Origin: Pseudomonas jessenii
Lineage (GTDB): Bacteria > Pseudomonadota > Gammaproteobacteria > Pseudomonadales > Pseudomonadaceae
NCBI RefSeq assembly: GCF_002236115.1
Contig: NZ_NIWT01000002.1
Coordinates: forward strand, 1-64,000
Direction: 5' to 3'
Length of the DNA stretch: 64,000 bases
Below are positions 54,403 through 63,123 of the stretch, one piece after another. The notes under the pieces are model-generated. The model worked only from the letters and a program-made list of their open reading frames with translations. It ran no database searches and was not told the origin of the DNA. Position numbers and translations under genes: made by a program. Numbering within the stretch: the stretch's first letter is position 1; each line of letters begins with the position of its first letter.

Positions 54403-55269
54403 ATGGGCTATCTACTTTTTGTCACGCTGATCCAGGCGTTTTCCTTCAGTTTGATCGGCGAATACCTGGCCGGTCATGTCGACAGTTACTTCGCCGTGCT
54501 GGTACGCGTGCTACTGGCAGGGCTGGTGTTCATCCCGCTGACCCGCTGGCGCTCGGTAGAGCCGGCATTCATGCGTGGCATGCTATTGATCGGCGCGTTG
54601 CAGTTCGGCGTGACCTACGTCTGCCTGTACCTGAGCTTTCGCGTACTGACGGTGCCGGAAGTGTTGCTGTTCACCATCCTCACGCCGCTGCACGTGACCC
54701 TGATTGAAGATGCGCTCAATCGTCGCTTCAACCCCTGGGCCCTGGTCGCGGCGCTGGTGGCGGTGGCGGGGGCTGCGGTGATTCGCCTTGACCGGATCAA
54801 CCCGGACTTCTTCATGGGGTTCATGTTGCTGCAACTGGCCAACTTTACCTACGCCGCCGGGCAGGTGCTCTATAAACATCTGGTCGCGCGCCACCCGAGC
54901 GATCTGCCGCATTACCGGCGTTTCGGCTTCTTCTACCTCGGCGCACTGGCGGTGGCATTGCCGGCGTTTCTGTTGTTCGGCAAACAGAACTTCCTGCCCG
55001 AAGCGCCGTTGCAATGGGGCGTGCTGCTGTTCCTCGGCCTGGTCTCGACCGCTTTGGGACTCTACTGGTGGAACAAAGGTGCGTGCCTGGTCAACGGCGG
55101 TACCCTGGCGGTGATGAACAACCTGCATGTGCCGGTGGGGTTGCTGATCAACCTGCTGATCTGGAACCAGCACGAAGAACTGGGGCGGTTGTTGCTCGGT
55201 GGTTCCGTGATTTTGCTGGCGGTGTGGATCAGTCGGTTGGGTATACGGCGCGCAACCAGCTTCGTGTAG
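54403..55269 (+). CDS. EamA-family transporter (carboxylate/amino acid/amine type)
   Basis: 288-residue inner-membrane protein with ten hydrophobic segments in two EamA repeats (MGYLLFVTLIQAFSFSLIGE, then LFLGLVSTALGLYWWNKGAC in the second half). The YWWNKGA motif and length match the carboxylate/amino acid/amine transporter subgroup. ATG 54403 has GAGGCGAG before it; longer frames begin inside the REPIN. Substrate unknown. Confidence 0.87.
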   Translation: MGYLLFVTLIQAFSFSLIGEYLAGHVDSYFAVLVRVLLAGLVFIPLTRWRSVEPAFMRGMLLIGALQFGVTYVCLYLSFRVLTVPEVLLFTILTPLHVTLIEDALNRRFNPWALVAALVAVAGAAVIRLDRINPDFFMGFMLLQLANFTYAAGQVLYKHLVARHPSDLPHYRRFGFFYLGALAVALPAFLLFGKQNFLPEAPLQWGVLLFLGLVSTALGLYWWNKGACLVNGGTLAVMNNLHVPVGLLINLLIWNQHEELGRLLLGGSVILLAVWISRLGIRRATSFV

Positions 55270-55393
55270 GCGTTGCCGCAGGCTGCGATTTTTGACGAAG
55301 AGCTGCTCGCATTCGGTGAGCAGCGAGCGTTGGCATACTGGTGCGCAATGCTCGGATGACCTCTATCTGAGCATAATTTGTCTGGTTATTTAA

Positions 55394-56866
55394 ATGACGT
55401 GTAATGTATTTCTCTTGAATCGTTTATGTTTAATGCTTCTTTTGCTTATTGATTTACCATCTTTTGTGTTGGCTGATGAGGTGCATGCAAAAGACTGGAG
55501 AGCGATTACTGTTAATGATCTTTCTGTCATTCGACAACTGGTAGTTACTTCTCATCCGGGCGCTATAGACCGTGAAAATGAGTCTTTTTCAGGCTGGGTT
55601 GAACGGGGTTATGTGGATGCCAGTCAGCTGTCCAGACGCGTCAACTCAAGGAAAGACTCCCTGGCTGTGCTTAATTTCTACATCGCAGGCTTTAAGGACG
55701 GGCACGTAGGGCTGAGTCAACCGGATAAAGGAAGTTCGTCCTGGGCAGGTTTTATTCTGGATAGGCGAGGTCAGAGTTTTTTTGTAAGGCGCGTCGCTGA
55801 AAATTGGCCTGTGCCGCTGCCGCCGATAGGCTCCGAGGTTATATCGTGTGATAACAAATCGGTCCGAGAAAAAATAGAGAGTGAAATATCTCCATATATT
55901 GATCGCAGGCTTGATCTACAGTCCACATGGTTGCATTTGGCTCAGCAGTTAACTGTCGATGATGCCAGTTATCCCGTACTGGCGAGAGATTTGTCAAAAA
56001 ACTGTCTGGTTGCTCTTCCAAATGGGGAAAGACAAAGCTTTGCGTTGCTGTGGCAAGAGGATTCCGGGCAGCTGAAGACTTTCCTGCGCCAACCCCAACC
56101 ACCTCAATCGCTCCAGAGTTTGGGAGAAGGGCGATATTGGATACATGTATCGAATTTCATGCCGTCAGCAGCCGAGAATGCTTCCCTGGATAAAATGCTC
56201 GAGGCCATCAAGCGTATTAACGATGCCAAGCTGGTTGTGCTTGATACAAGAGGTAATCGCGGCGGTAATAGCTTGGTTGGTGCTGAAATACTTTCTGCGC
56301 TGTTAGGCTCGCAAAGGGTAAAAAACCTGAGTGAGCCATCTCGTGCGTATGCGATGTGGCGTGTTTCTCCCTTTGCACTCTCAACGCTCAATAATGCTCT
56401 AACTACCATGGGGAGTGATTATGGAAAAGACAGCGAAGCTTACAAGTTTGTTCTTGGTCTGACCGGGTCGATGGAGTTCGCGCTTCACGAGAAGAAAGAC
56501 TGGTTACGACAGCCGAACGAATCCTCGGTCCTTCAAGAAGGCGCGAGAGGATCCAATACCCAAGGTTTTAAAGGCAAGCTTGCACTGGTTACTGACTCTT
56601 TTTGCGCGAGTGCCTGTCTAGACTTTGCGGACGTTGTTCTTGCAGTTCCGGGGGTTGTCCATTTAGGTTTACCAACGAGCGGCGATACACTTTATATCGA
56701 CATAGGCTCTCAAACACTGCCGAGTGGTGCTCAGTTCTGGCTGCCGTTAAAGGTATGGAGAGGCCGAGCTCGAGGAAACAATCAAAGTTATGATCCGCCA
56801 TTTGTTTTTAATGGCGATATAAACGATACACCTGCAGTTCAAGAATGGGTGCTTGATCATTTTTGA
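55394..56866 (+). CDS. S41-family peptidase-like protein, AT-rich
   Basis: 490-residue protein with a hydrophobic N-terminus (LNRLCLMLLLLIDLPSFVLA, likely signal peptide) and an S41 (C-terminal processing peptidase/tricorn-core) domain in the second half. DTRGNRGGNS begins at residue 284, the family's DxRGNxGG block, and the catalytic serine is probably Ser406 in SFCASACLDF, at the position of SAS in typical members. The usual PDZ domain is not apparent. GC content and codon use are clearly lower than in neighbours, and the ribosome-binding site is poor, both signs of horizontal origin. The substrate is unknown. Confidence 0.75.
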   Translation: MTCNVFLLNRLCLMLLLLIDLPSFVLADEVHAKDWRAITVNDLSVIRQLVVTSHPGAIDRENESFSGWVERGYVDASQLSRRVNSRKDSLAVLNFYIAGFKDGHVGLSQPDKGSSSWAGFILDRRGQSFFVRRVAENWPVPLPPIGSEVISCDNKSVREKIESEISPYIDRRLDLQSTWLHLAQQLTVDDASYPVLARDLSKNCLVALPNGERQSFALLWQEDSGQLKTFLRQPQPPQSLQSLGEGRYWIHVSNFMPSAAENASLDKMLEAIKRINDAKLVVLDTRGNRGGNSLVGAEILSALLGSQRVKNLSEPSRAYAMWRVSPFALSTLNNALTTMGSDYGKDSEAYKFVLGLTGSMEFALHEKKDWLRQPNESSVLQEGARGSNTQGFKGKLALVTDSFCASACLDFADVVLAVPGVVHLGLPTSGDTLYIDIGSQTLPSGAQFWLPLKVWRGRARGNNQSYDPPFVFNGDINDTPAVQEWVLDHF

Positions 56867-56927
56867 TCGGAACGGCGCCATTTCTGAGTCACGTCGCAAC
56901 ACGCCAACCTTGTGGGATGCCCAAAAG

Positions 56928-57815
56928 TCATTTGGGCGCCAATTGATCCACCAGAAACTCGATAAACGCCCGGGTCTTCTGCGGCACCCGCCGTGCCGAC
57001 GAATACACCGCGTTGATGGTGATCGCCGGGGCCTGCCATTCGCACAGCACCGGCACCAGGCGCCCGGCTGCCAGCGCATCCTCGACGATGAAGTCGGGCA
57101 GCAGGGCGATGCCCATGCCGGCTTCGGCGGCCTGGGCGAGCAAGTCGCCGTTGTTGGCGTGCAGTGGGCCGGTGACGTTTACCCGCTGGGTTTCCTTGCC
57201 ATTGCACAGTTGCAGGCTGACTCCACTCTGTAGATAGCCGTAGTTCAGGCATTGATGGGCGCGCAGATCCTGTGGAGTCTGCGGAACGCCCGCGCGCTCG
57301 AGATAAGCAGGGGATGCCACCATGATGCGCGGTGCGGGCGCCAGTTGCCGGGCGATCATCGTCGAGTCCGGCATGCTGGCGATGCGGATGGTTACGTCAA
57401 ACCCACCCCGCACCGGGTCGACTTGCTGGTCGCTGAGCACCAGTTGCAACTCGATGTTCGGGTGCAATTCATGAAACAGCGGAATCAACGGCCCCAATCG
57501 CCGAAGACCGAATGACATCGGCGCATTGACCCGCAATACACCGCGTAACTCGCCGATGCCGTCACGGGCGCGTTGCTCGGCTTCGTCTAGCGCCGCCAAT
57601 ACCTCCCGTGCCGCTTCGAAATACTCGGCCCCGGCTTCCGTAAGGTGCAGGCTGCGGGTGGTGCGTTGCAGCAATTGCACGCCGATGGCTTCTTCCAGCG
57701 CCTGAATCTGTTTACTGACTTTCGAGCGCGGCACGTCCATAGCCCTGGCGGCTGCGGCGAAGCCATTCTCGCCGACCGTGACGACGAAGGCACGCATGCA
57801 TTCGATGCGATCCAT
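56928..57815 (-). CDS. LysR-family regulator, divergent from a cysteine hydrolase
   Basis: 295-residue LysR protein starting MDRIECMRAFVVTVGENGF, with the helix-turn-helix at residues about 4-60 (VPRSKVSKQIQALEEAIG) and RVNAPMSFGLRRLGPLIP at the start of the effector domain, typical of the DmlR/YafC-like branch. It is divergent from the cysteine hydrolase gene across 159 bp that contain a GAATC-N3-GATTC dyad, so it likely regulates that gene. Confidence 0.9.
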   Translation of the reverse strand: MDRIECMRAFVVTVGENGFAAAARAMDVPRSKVSKQIQALEEAIGVQLLQRTTRSLHLTEAGAEYFEAAREVLAALDEAEQRARDGIGELRGVLRVNAPMSFGLRRLGPLIPLFHELHPNIELQLVLSDQQVDPVRGGFDVTIRIASMPDSTMIARQLAPAPRIMVASPAYLERAGVPQTPQDLRAHQCLNYGYLQSGVSLQLCNGKETQRVNVTGPLHANNGDLLAQAAEAGMGIALLPDFIVEDALAAGRLVPVLCEWQAPAITINAVYSSARRVPQKTRAFIEFLVDQLAPK

Positions 57816-57830
57816 ATTGTCCCTGTTTTG

Positions 57831-57843
57831 GAATCAATGATTC
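57831..57843. promoter_or_regulatory. Candidate operator between LysR and cysteine hydrolase genes
   Basis: A perfect dyad GAATC-AAT-GATTC lies 16 bp from the LysR start codon in the divergent intergenic region. It is short and might bind a LysR dimer arm or another factor; evidence is position and symmetry only. Confidence 0.35.
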
Positions 57844-57974
57844 TCGATTTTAGGTGATTGTCCCTTTTATGGCTAGCCCCTAAAGTGACATCCAAGCCGA
57901 CAGCAAAGCCTCTTGCGGCAACGTCGACTAACCCTGAACTCATTCGAAAGTATCGACATCAAAAGGAACGCGCC

Positions 57975-58619
57975 ATGTCTATTCGTGAACTGCTCAACCC
58001 AACCAACTCCGCCCTGATCCTGATCGATCACCAGCCGCAAATGGCATTCGGCGTTCAGTCCATCGACCGTCAGACCCTGAAGAACAACACCGTTGGCCTC
58101 GCCAAGGCGGCGAAGATCTTCAACGTACCGACCATCTACACCTCGGTCGAAACCGAAAGTTTCAGCGGTTACATCTGGCCGGAATTGTTGGCTGTGCACC
58201 CGGATCAAAAGCCGATCGAACGCACTTCGATGAACTCCTGGGAAGACAAGGCACTGGTTGACGCGGTGAAAGCCACGGGGCGCAAAAAACTGATCATCGC
58301 GGCACTGTGGACTGAGGTCTGCCTGACGTTCCCGGCATTGGAAGCCCTTGCCGAAGGCTACGAGGTCTACATTGTCACCGACGCTTCCGGTGGCACCAGC
58401 AAAGAGGCCCATGACATGTCGGTGCAACGGATGATTCAGGCCGGCGCGGTACCGGTGACCTGGCAGCAAGTGTTGCTCGAATACCAGCGTGACTGGGCGC
58501 ACAAGGACACTTACGAGGCGGTCATGGAACTGGTGCTGGAACACAGCGGCGCGTACGGCATGGGCGTGGATTACGCCTACACCATGGTGCACAAGGCGCC
58601 GCAGCGGCAGGTCAAGTAA
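57975..58619 (+). CDS. Cysteine hydrolase (YcaC/isochorismatase-like)
   Basis: 214-residue hydrolase with the isochorismatase-like fold. The catalytic Asp is in LILIDHQPQM (residue 18), the nucleophile is Cys116 in WTEVCLTFP, and a Lys follows the SYIWPELLAVHP-type region in the middle. Length and motif match YcaC, a cysteine hydrolase whose natural substrate is unknown. ATG 57975 has AAAAGGA upstream. It lies opposite its presumptive LysR regulator. Confidence 0.9.
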   Translation: MSIRELLNPTNSALILIDHQPQMAFGVQSIDRQTLKNNTVGLAKAAKIFNVPTIYTSVETESFSGYIWPELLAVHPDQKPIERTSMNSWEDKALVDAVKATGRKKLIIAALWTEVCLTFPALEALAEGYEVYIVTDASGGTSKEAHDMSVQRMIQAGAVPVTWQQVLLEYQRDWAHKDTYEAVMELVLEHSGAYGMGVDYAYTMVHKAPQRQVK

Positions 58620-58653
58620 CCCGCAAACGCTGAAATGGATGTACCCCTGCCCT

Positions 58654-58744
58654 TGTAGGTGCGAGCTTGCTCGCGATTGCGGACTGTCAGACGACACATA
58701 TGTTGACTGACACGCCCTCATCGCGAGCAAGCTCGCTCCTACAG
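58654..58744. repeat. REPIN, 42-nt interior class
   Basis: Two inverted REP copies, in a GTAGGTGCGAGC variant on the left and CTCCTAC on the right, with a 42-nt interior containing TATGTTGACTGAC. It lies between the convergent cysteine hydrolase and MscS-family genes. Confidence 0.92.
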
Positions 58745-58757
58745 GTTTTTTGTAGTG

Positions 58758-60056
58758 TTACATCATGCGTTTTTCGGCTTCGGGAATGTGACTCGCACCC
58801 AACACCGCCGGCAGCAGCCCGGCCCGTAAATCCGTACCGCTCGGCTGCTGGTACAGGCTCAAGCCAAACTCCGGCAGCACCGCCAGCAGGTAGTCGAAAA
58901 TATCCCCCTGAATCCGCTCGTAGTCGGCCCACGCCGTGGTGCGGGTAAAGCAATAGATTTCCAGCGGAATACCCTGGGCCGTGGTCTGCATCTGGCGCAC
59001 CATGCAGGTCATGTTCGGCTGGATCTCCGGGTGACTCTTCAGGTAGGCCAGCGCATAGGCGCGGAACGTGCCGATGTTGGTCATCCGCCGGCGGTTGGCC
59101 GACATGGCCGCGACGTTGCCCTGGGCTTCGTTCCAGGCCTTGAGTTCGGCCTGTTTGCGGGTCATGTAGTCGGTGAGCAAGTGCACCTGGGACAGCTTCA
59201 GCTCTTCGTCGTCACGCAGAAAGCGTACGCCGCTGGCATCGATGAACAGGCTGCGCTTGATCCGGCGGCCGCCGGAAGCCTGCATGCCGCGCCAGTTCTT
59301 GAACGACTCGGACATCAGGCGCCAGGTCGGGATCGAGACGATGGTCTTGTCGAAGTTCTGCACCTTGACCGTGTGCAAGGTGATGTCCACCACATCGCCG
59401 TCGGCGCCCACCTGGGGCATCTCGATCCAGTCGCCGACCCGCAGCATGTCGTTGCTGGTCAATTGCACGCTGGCGACGAACGATAGCAGCGTGTCCTTGT
59501 AGACCAGCAGAATCACCGCCGACATGGCACCCAGGCCCGACAGCAGCAACAGCGGCGAGCGGTCGATCAGCGTAGCGACGATGATGATCGCGCCAAACAC
59601 GTACAACACCAAATTCGCCAGTTGCACATAGCCCTTGATCGAACGGGTGCGGGCGTGTTCGGTGCGGGCGTAGATATCCAGCAGGGCATTGAGCAGGGCG
59701 CTGACCGCCAGCAGCAGAAACAGGAAGGTGAAGGACAGCGCGACATTGCCGAGGAAATTCAGGCCGGTTTTGCTCAGGTCCGGCACCAGATTGAGACCGA
59801 ACTGGATCACCAGCGAAGGCGTGATCTGGGCCAGGCGATGGAACACCTTGTTCTGTAGAAAATCATTGACCCAGTGCAGGGCCGGCTGGCGACTGAGCAT
59901 TTTTGCCGCGTGCAGAATGAGGTAGCGCGCCACCCGTCCGAGGAACAGCGCAATTGCCAGCAGCAGCAACAGCGACAGGCTGGAGTGCACGAGCGGGTGC
60001 TGGTCGAGGGCACCCCAAAGGTCCAGGACGTTGGTCCAGAGCTGTTTGATATCCAT
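58758..60056 (-). CDS. MscS-family mechanosensitive channel (YbdG type)
   Basis: 432-residue protein with about five membrane helices and an MscS core. The pore-lining region and start of the beta domain read LLLLSGLGAMSAVILLVYKD, then LRVGDWIEMPQVGADGDV. The long insertion and C-terminal domain (RRIKRSLFIDASGVRF, then YERIQGDIFDYLLAVLPEFG) mark the YbdG branch, which opens under osmotic downshock. It starts at ATG 60056. No operon partner is seen. Confidence 0.9.
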   Translation of the reverse strand: MDIKQLWTNVLDLWGALDQHPLVHSSLSLLLLLAIALFLGRVARYLILHAAKMLSRQPALHWVNDFLQNKVFHRLAQITPSLVIQFGLNLVPDLSKTGLNFLGNVALSFTFLFLLLAVSALLNALLDIYARTEHARTRSIKGYVQLANLVLYVFGAIIIVATLIDRSPLLLLSGLGAMSAVILLVYKDTLLSFVASVQLTSNDMLRVGDWIEMPQVGADGDVVDITLHTVKVQNFDKTIVSIPTWRLMSESFKNWRGMQASGGRRIKRSLFIDASGVRFLRDDEELKLSQVHLLTDYMTRKQAELKAWNEAQGNVAAMSANRRRMTNIGTFRAYALAYLKSHPEIQPNMTCMVRQMQTTAQGIPLEIYCFTRTTAWADYERIQGDIFDYLLAVLPEFGLSLYQQPSGTDLRAGLLPAVLGASHIPEAEKRMM

Positions 60057-60248
60057 GGTCGAAAACGATTCTTCTGTAAGGCGCGAGAGGGGATTAGAGC
60101 ATTTAAGACGCTTTGTATTACGTTTCGGGAAAAATCAGGCAACAAAAAACCAACTGTTTACCGCCATTTGTATAAAGAAACTCGGCCTGAGCGCTCGAAA
60201 CCGTTACCCTATGCAGCTGTTTTTTTGCATTTCTTCGAGGTAGCACCC

Positions 60249-61589
60249 GTGTTTTCCCAATTCGCCCTGCACGAACGCCTGCTCAAAGCCGTGGCCGAGC
60301 TGAAATTTGTCGAGCCAACGCCTGTGCAAGCAGCGGCCATTCCGCTGGCGCTCCAAGGGCGTGACCTGCGGGTGACGGCGCAAACCGGTAGCGGCAAAAC
60401 CGCTGCATTCGTTTTGCCCATCCTCAACCGTCTGATCGGCCCGGCGAAAATCCGCGTCAGCATCAAGACCCTGATCCTGCTGCCGACCCGCGAACTGGCC
60501 CAGCAGACCTTGAAAGAAGTTGAACGCTTCTCGCAGTTCACCTTCATCAAGTCCGGCCTGATCACTGGCGGTGAAGACTTCAAGGTCCAGGCCGCGATGC
60601 TGCGCAAGGTGCCGGACATCCTGATCGGTACGCCGGGCCGGATGATCGAGCAGTTGAACGCCGGCAACCTCGACTTGAAAGAAGTTGAAGTCCTGGTGCT
60701 CGACGAAGCCGACCGCATGCTCGACATGGGCTTCGCCGAAGACGTTCAGCGTCTGGTGGACGAGTGCACCAACCGTCAGCAGACCATGCTGTTCTCTGCC
60801 ACCACCGGTGGTTCTGGCCTGCGCGAGATGATCGCCAAAGTCCTGAACAACCCTGAGCACTTGCAGCTCAATGCGGTCAGCCAGCTGAACGACACCACCC
60901 GCCAGCAGATCATCACCGCTGACCACAACCAGCACAAAGAACAGATCGTCAACTGGCTGCTGGCCAACGAGACCTACCAGAAGGCCATCGTCTTCACCAA
61001 CACCCGGGCCATGGCCGACCGTATCTACGGCCGCCTGGTGGCGCAGGAATACAAAGCGTTCGTGCTGCACGGCGAGAAAGACCAGAAGGATCGCAAACTG
61101 GCGATCGACCGCCTTAAGCAGGGCGGCGTGAAAATCCTCGTGGCTACCGACGTCGCCGCTCGCGGTCTGGACGTAGATGGCCTGGACCTGGTGATCAACT
61201 TCGACATGCCGCGCAGCGGCGACGAATACGTGCACCGTATCGGTCGTACTGGTCGCGCCGGTAACGATGGCCTGGCCATCTCGCTGATCTGCCATGGCGA
61301 CTGGAACCTGATGTCGAGCATCGAACGCTACCTCAAGCAGAGCTTCGAGCGCCGCACCATCAAGGAAGTCAAAGGCACCTACGGCGGACCGAAAAAGGTC
61401 AAGGCCTCGGGCAAGGCCGTCGGCGTGAAGAAGAAAAAGACCGACGCCAAGGGTGACAAGAAGAAAACTGCCGCCAAGACCCCGACCAAGCGCAAGAGCG
61501 CGAACCGGCCGAAGAGCGATTCCCTGGTCAGCAAGGACGGCATGGCCCCGCTCAAGCGCCGCAAGCCGGAAGCGCCGGCGGCTGAGTAA
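60249..61589 (+). CDS. DEAD-box ATP-dependent RNA helicase
   Basis: 446-residue DEAD-box helicase. Motifs are in order: the Q-motif region FVEPTPVQAAAIP, AQTGSGKT at 44-51, PTRELAQ, TPGRM, DEAD at 152-155, SAT, then HRIGRTGRAG. The final 70 residues are rich in Lys (KKKKTDAKGDKKKTAAK), an RNA-binding tail common in RhlE/SrmB-type enzymes. The GTG at 60249 is chosen because GAGGT lies 8 nt upstream and the family N-terminus follows. A bidirectional terminator follows the stop. The role is probably ribosome assembly or RNA remodelling; the precise orthologue is uncertain. Confidence 0.93.
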   Translation: MFSQFALHERLLKAVAELKFVEPTPVQAAAIPLALQGRDLRVTAQTGSGKTAAFVLPILNRLIGPAKIRVSIKTLILLPTRELAQQTLKEVERFSQFTFIKSGLITGGEDFKVQAAMLRKVPDILIGTPGRMIEQLNAGNLDLKEVEVLVLDEADRMLDMGFAEDVQRLVDECTNRQQTMLFSATTGGSGLREMIAKVLNNPEHLQLNAVSQLNDTTRQQIITADHNQHKEQIVNWLLANETYQKAIVFTNTRAMADRIYGRLVAQEYKAFVLHGEKDQKDRKLAIDRLKQGGVKILVATDVAARGLDVDGLDLVINFDMPRSGDEYVHRIGRTGRAGNDGLAISLICHGDWNLMSSIERYLKQSFERRTIKEVKGTYGGPKKVKASGKAVGVKKKKTDAKGDKKKTAAKTPTKRKSANRPKSDSLVSKDGMAPLKRRKPEAPAAE

Positions 61590-61608
61590 GTCGTTGCAAG
61601 CGACCCAT

Positions 61609-61637
61609 AAAAAACCCGGACACTGTCCGGGTTTTTT
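61609..61637. terminator. Bidirectional terminator
   Basis: AAAACCCGGACA-CTG-TCCGGGTTTTTT forms a strong stem with A-tract and T-tract on the two sides. It serves the helicase gene and the convergent small periplasmic protein gene. Confidence 0.92.
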
Positions 61638-61651
61638 ATGTCTGATGATTA

Positions 61652-61927
61652 TCAACTCTCGGTTTTCTTTTCTGCCGAGTCCAACTCCTTCAAGCGCTGA
61701 TCGATTAACTGACACTTGTCCGGCAGGTCCTTGGCGGCAGTGCCCAGGTCCATTTTCTGCAACTCGTCGTTGATCTCCTTGGCCTTGGTCGGGTTCTGCT
61801 CGGTGAGCCTGGCCACTTCCCGGGCCAGTTGCTCGCGTTTGGCGGTGGCTTCCTCGAGGGTGCAGGCCCAGGCGGGCAGGGCGCAAGCGAGGGTGATGGC
61901 GAGGGTCAGCTTGCTCAGGACTTTCAT
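61652..61927 (-). CDS. Small periplasmic protein, unknown function
   Basis: 91-residue protein with a signal peptide (MKVLSKLTLAITLACALPAWA) and a mature part of about 70 residues, helical and charged (AREVARLTEQNPTKAKEIND), with two Cys (ACTLEE and DKCQLID) that could pair. It starts at ATG behind GAGGA. Its compact size and possible coiled-coil suggest a periplasmic structural or accessory protein. It is convergent with the DEAD-box gene. No family recognised. Confidence 0.8.
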   Translation of the reverse strand: MKVLSKLTLAITLACALPAWACTLEEATAKREQLAREVARLTEQNPTKAKEINDELQKMDLGTAAKDLPDKCQLIDQRLKELDSAEKKTES

Positions 61928-62026
61928 AAGTGTCCTCTGTTCCGGTAACGGCAGATATCCGGTTGAGGGGACAACGGCAAGAAAAGTTCAGCCGAGGTGG
62001 CGGATGCATCCCGTATAGGGTACCCA

Positions 62027-62053
62027 ACAAAAAACCGGACAATGTCCGGTTTT
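62027..62053 (-). terminator. Terminator of the methyltransferase gene
   Basis: AAAACCGGACATTGTCCGGTTTTTT on the minus strand is a perfect stem (ACCGGAC and GTCCGGT) with T-tail, about 50 bp after the methyltransferase stop. Confidence 0.85.
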
Positions 62054-62104
62054 CTGCACTCGACTAAACGGTGAGAGAGTCGATCCCGTTTACTCAAGCC
62101 TCGA

Positions 62105-62887
62105 TCACTTGACCGCAATGAATCCTCTTTCCATTGAAATATGCTTGTTTCCATATTTATGAAAAATCGGCACTACACGAGCCGAGGCACTGCAGACTTT
62201 CTGTAACAGATCGATGGGGCGCTGGCCCATGGCAGCAATCTCCCACTCAGCACCTTTCAAGAAAGGCACACCGTAATGGAAGCTTCCAATTGTTGAGAAG
62301 CCGATCTCATGTAATGTTTTTTCGATGAGTTCTTTGGAGTGGAATACGTGTTTTGACCAGTTTTCAGGGCACCAGTTTTTCCACAGTTGTGCGCCAACAG
62401 CTTCCATGTTCGGCATCGAAAAAAGTAATCTGCCGTTATTTTTCAAGGCGGAAAATGACTTCTCAAGCATAGGCCTTGGATCAATGAAATGTTCCAGGAC
62501 ACCCCAGTGAACGACGGTGTCGTATTGCTGATCGGGTATCCAGTTGCATATGTCTGCGTTGAGGAAGTGGCCTGAACATTGATTGATATCAAAGAGCTCC
62601 TTGACGACTTTCAGACCTTCATCGGAGAAATCGAGAGCGGTGACGTCTGCGTCCATCCATTTTTTCATGGACAAGAGGCGTTTGTTTTCGCCGCCACCTC
62701 CCAGTTCCAGAATACGAGAGCCCTTGATCGAGCCAAGCCTCTCATGAATCAACCTGGCGAAGAGGCCATTTTTCCCGTAGTAGAAGTCTGAACCGCTCAA
62801 GGTGGACAGCGAGGACTGTGCAGGGGACCACACACTGTCCCAATAGCTTTCGTCAGTCACTTTATTCTGGTCTTGTCGTCCTGACAC
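62105..62887 (-). CDS. Class I SAM-dependent methyltransferase, AT-rich
   Basis: 260-residue methyltransferase. The AdoMet loop is RILELGGGGENKRLLSMKKW, then TALDFSDEGLKVV, and VVHWGVLEHFIDPRPMLEK ends the core. GTG 62887 is chosen because GGAGAGA lies just upstream; a TTG four codons earlier is an alternative. Base composition is AT-richer than in neighbours and codon use differs, which suggests horizontal transfer. The substrate is unknown; the layout resembles small-molecule or glycan methyltransferases. Confidence 0.82.
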   Translation of the reverse strand: MSGRQDQNKVTDESYWDSVWSPAQSSLSTLSGSDFYYGKNGLFARLIHERLGSIKGSRILELGGGGENKRLLSMKKWMDADVTALDFSDEGLKVVKELFDINQCSGHFLNADICNWIPDQQYDTVVHWGVLEHFIDPRPMLEKSFSALKNNGRLLFSMPNMEAVGAQLWKNWCPENWSKHVFHSKELIEKTLHEIGFSTIGSFHYGVPFLKGAEWEIAAMGQRPIDLLQKVCSASARVVPIFHKYGNKHISMERGFIAVK

Positions 62888-63012
62888 AATTCTCTCCAAT
62901 TATTGTTTTAGTGTTGTAACAGTCGGACAGCCTTGAGCGTAGCTTAAAAAAATGACAGTTCTCCGGTCATTTCTTCGGTTGAGCGCTATTTATTTTCGGG
63001 TGGGTTGGGCCT

Positions 63013-63095
63013 CTTCGCGAGCGGGCTCGCTCCCACAGGGGGACCGTGGCGAGCACAAGTCCAATGTGGGCGCGAGCCGGCTCCGGGCGGCGCTC
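63013..63095. repeat. Degenerate REP elements
   Basis: TTCGCGAGCGGGCTCGCTCCCAC, then about 20 nt on, GTGGGCGCGAGCCGGCTCCGGG. Both keep the shape of the GAGCTTGCTCGC palindrome with substitutions (GCGGGC and GCCGGC loops). It is an old or variant REPIN between the methyltransferase and the DUF899 genes. Confidence 0.7.
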
Positions 63096-63123
63096 CGACG
63101 AGGGCCTCGATTCCGTTTCAAGG

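Noticed and set aside
11562..58744. Repeated palindromes considered as CRISPR repeats
   Set aside because: Copies are dispersed between genes as inverted pairs, not in direct array with regular unique spacers; they are REPINs.
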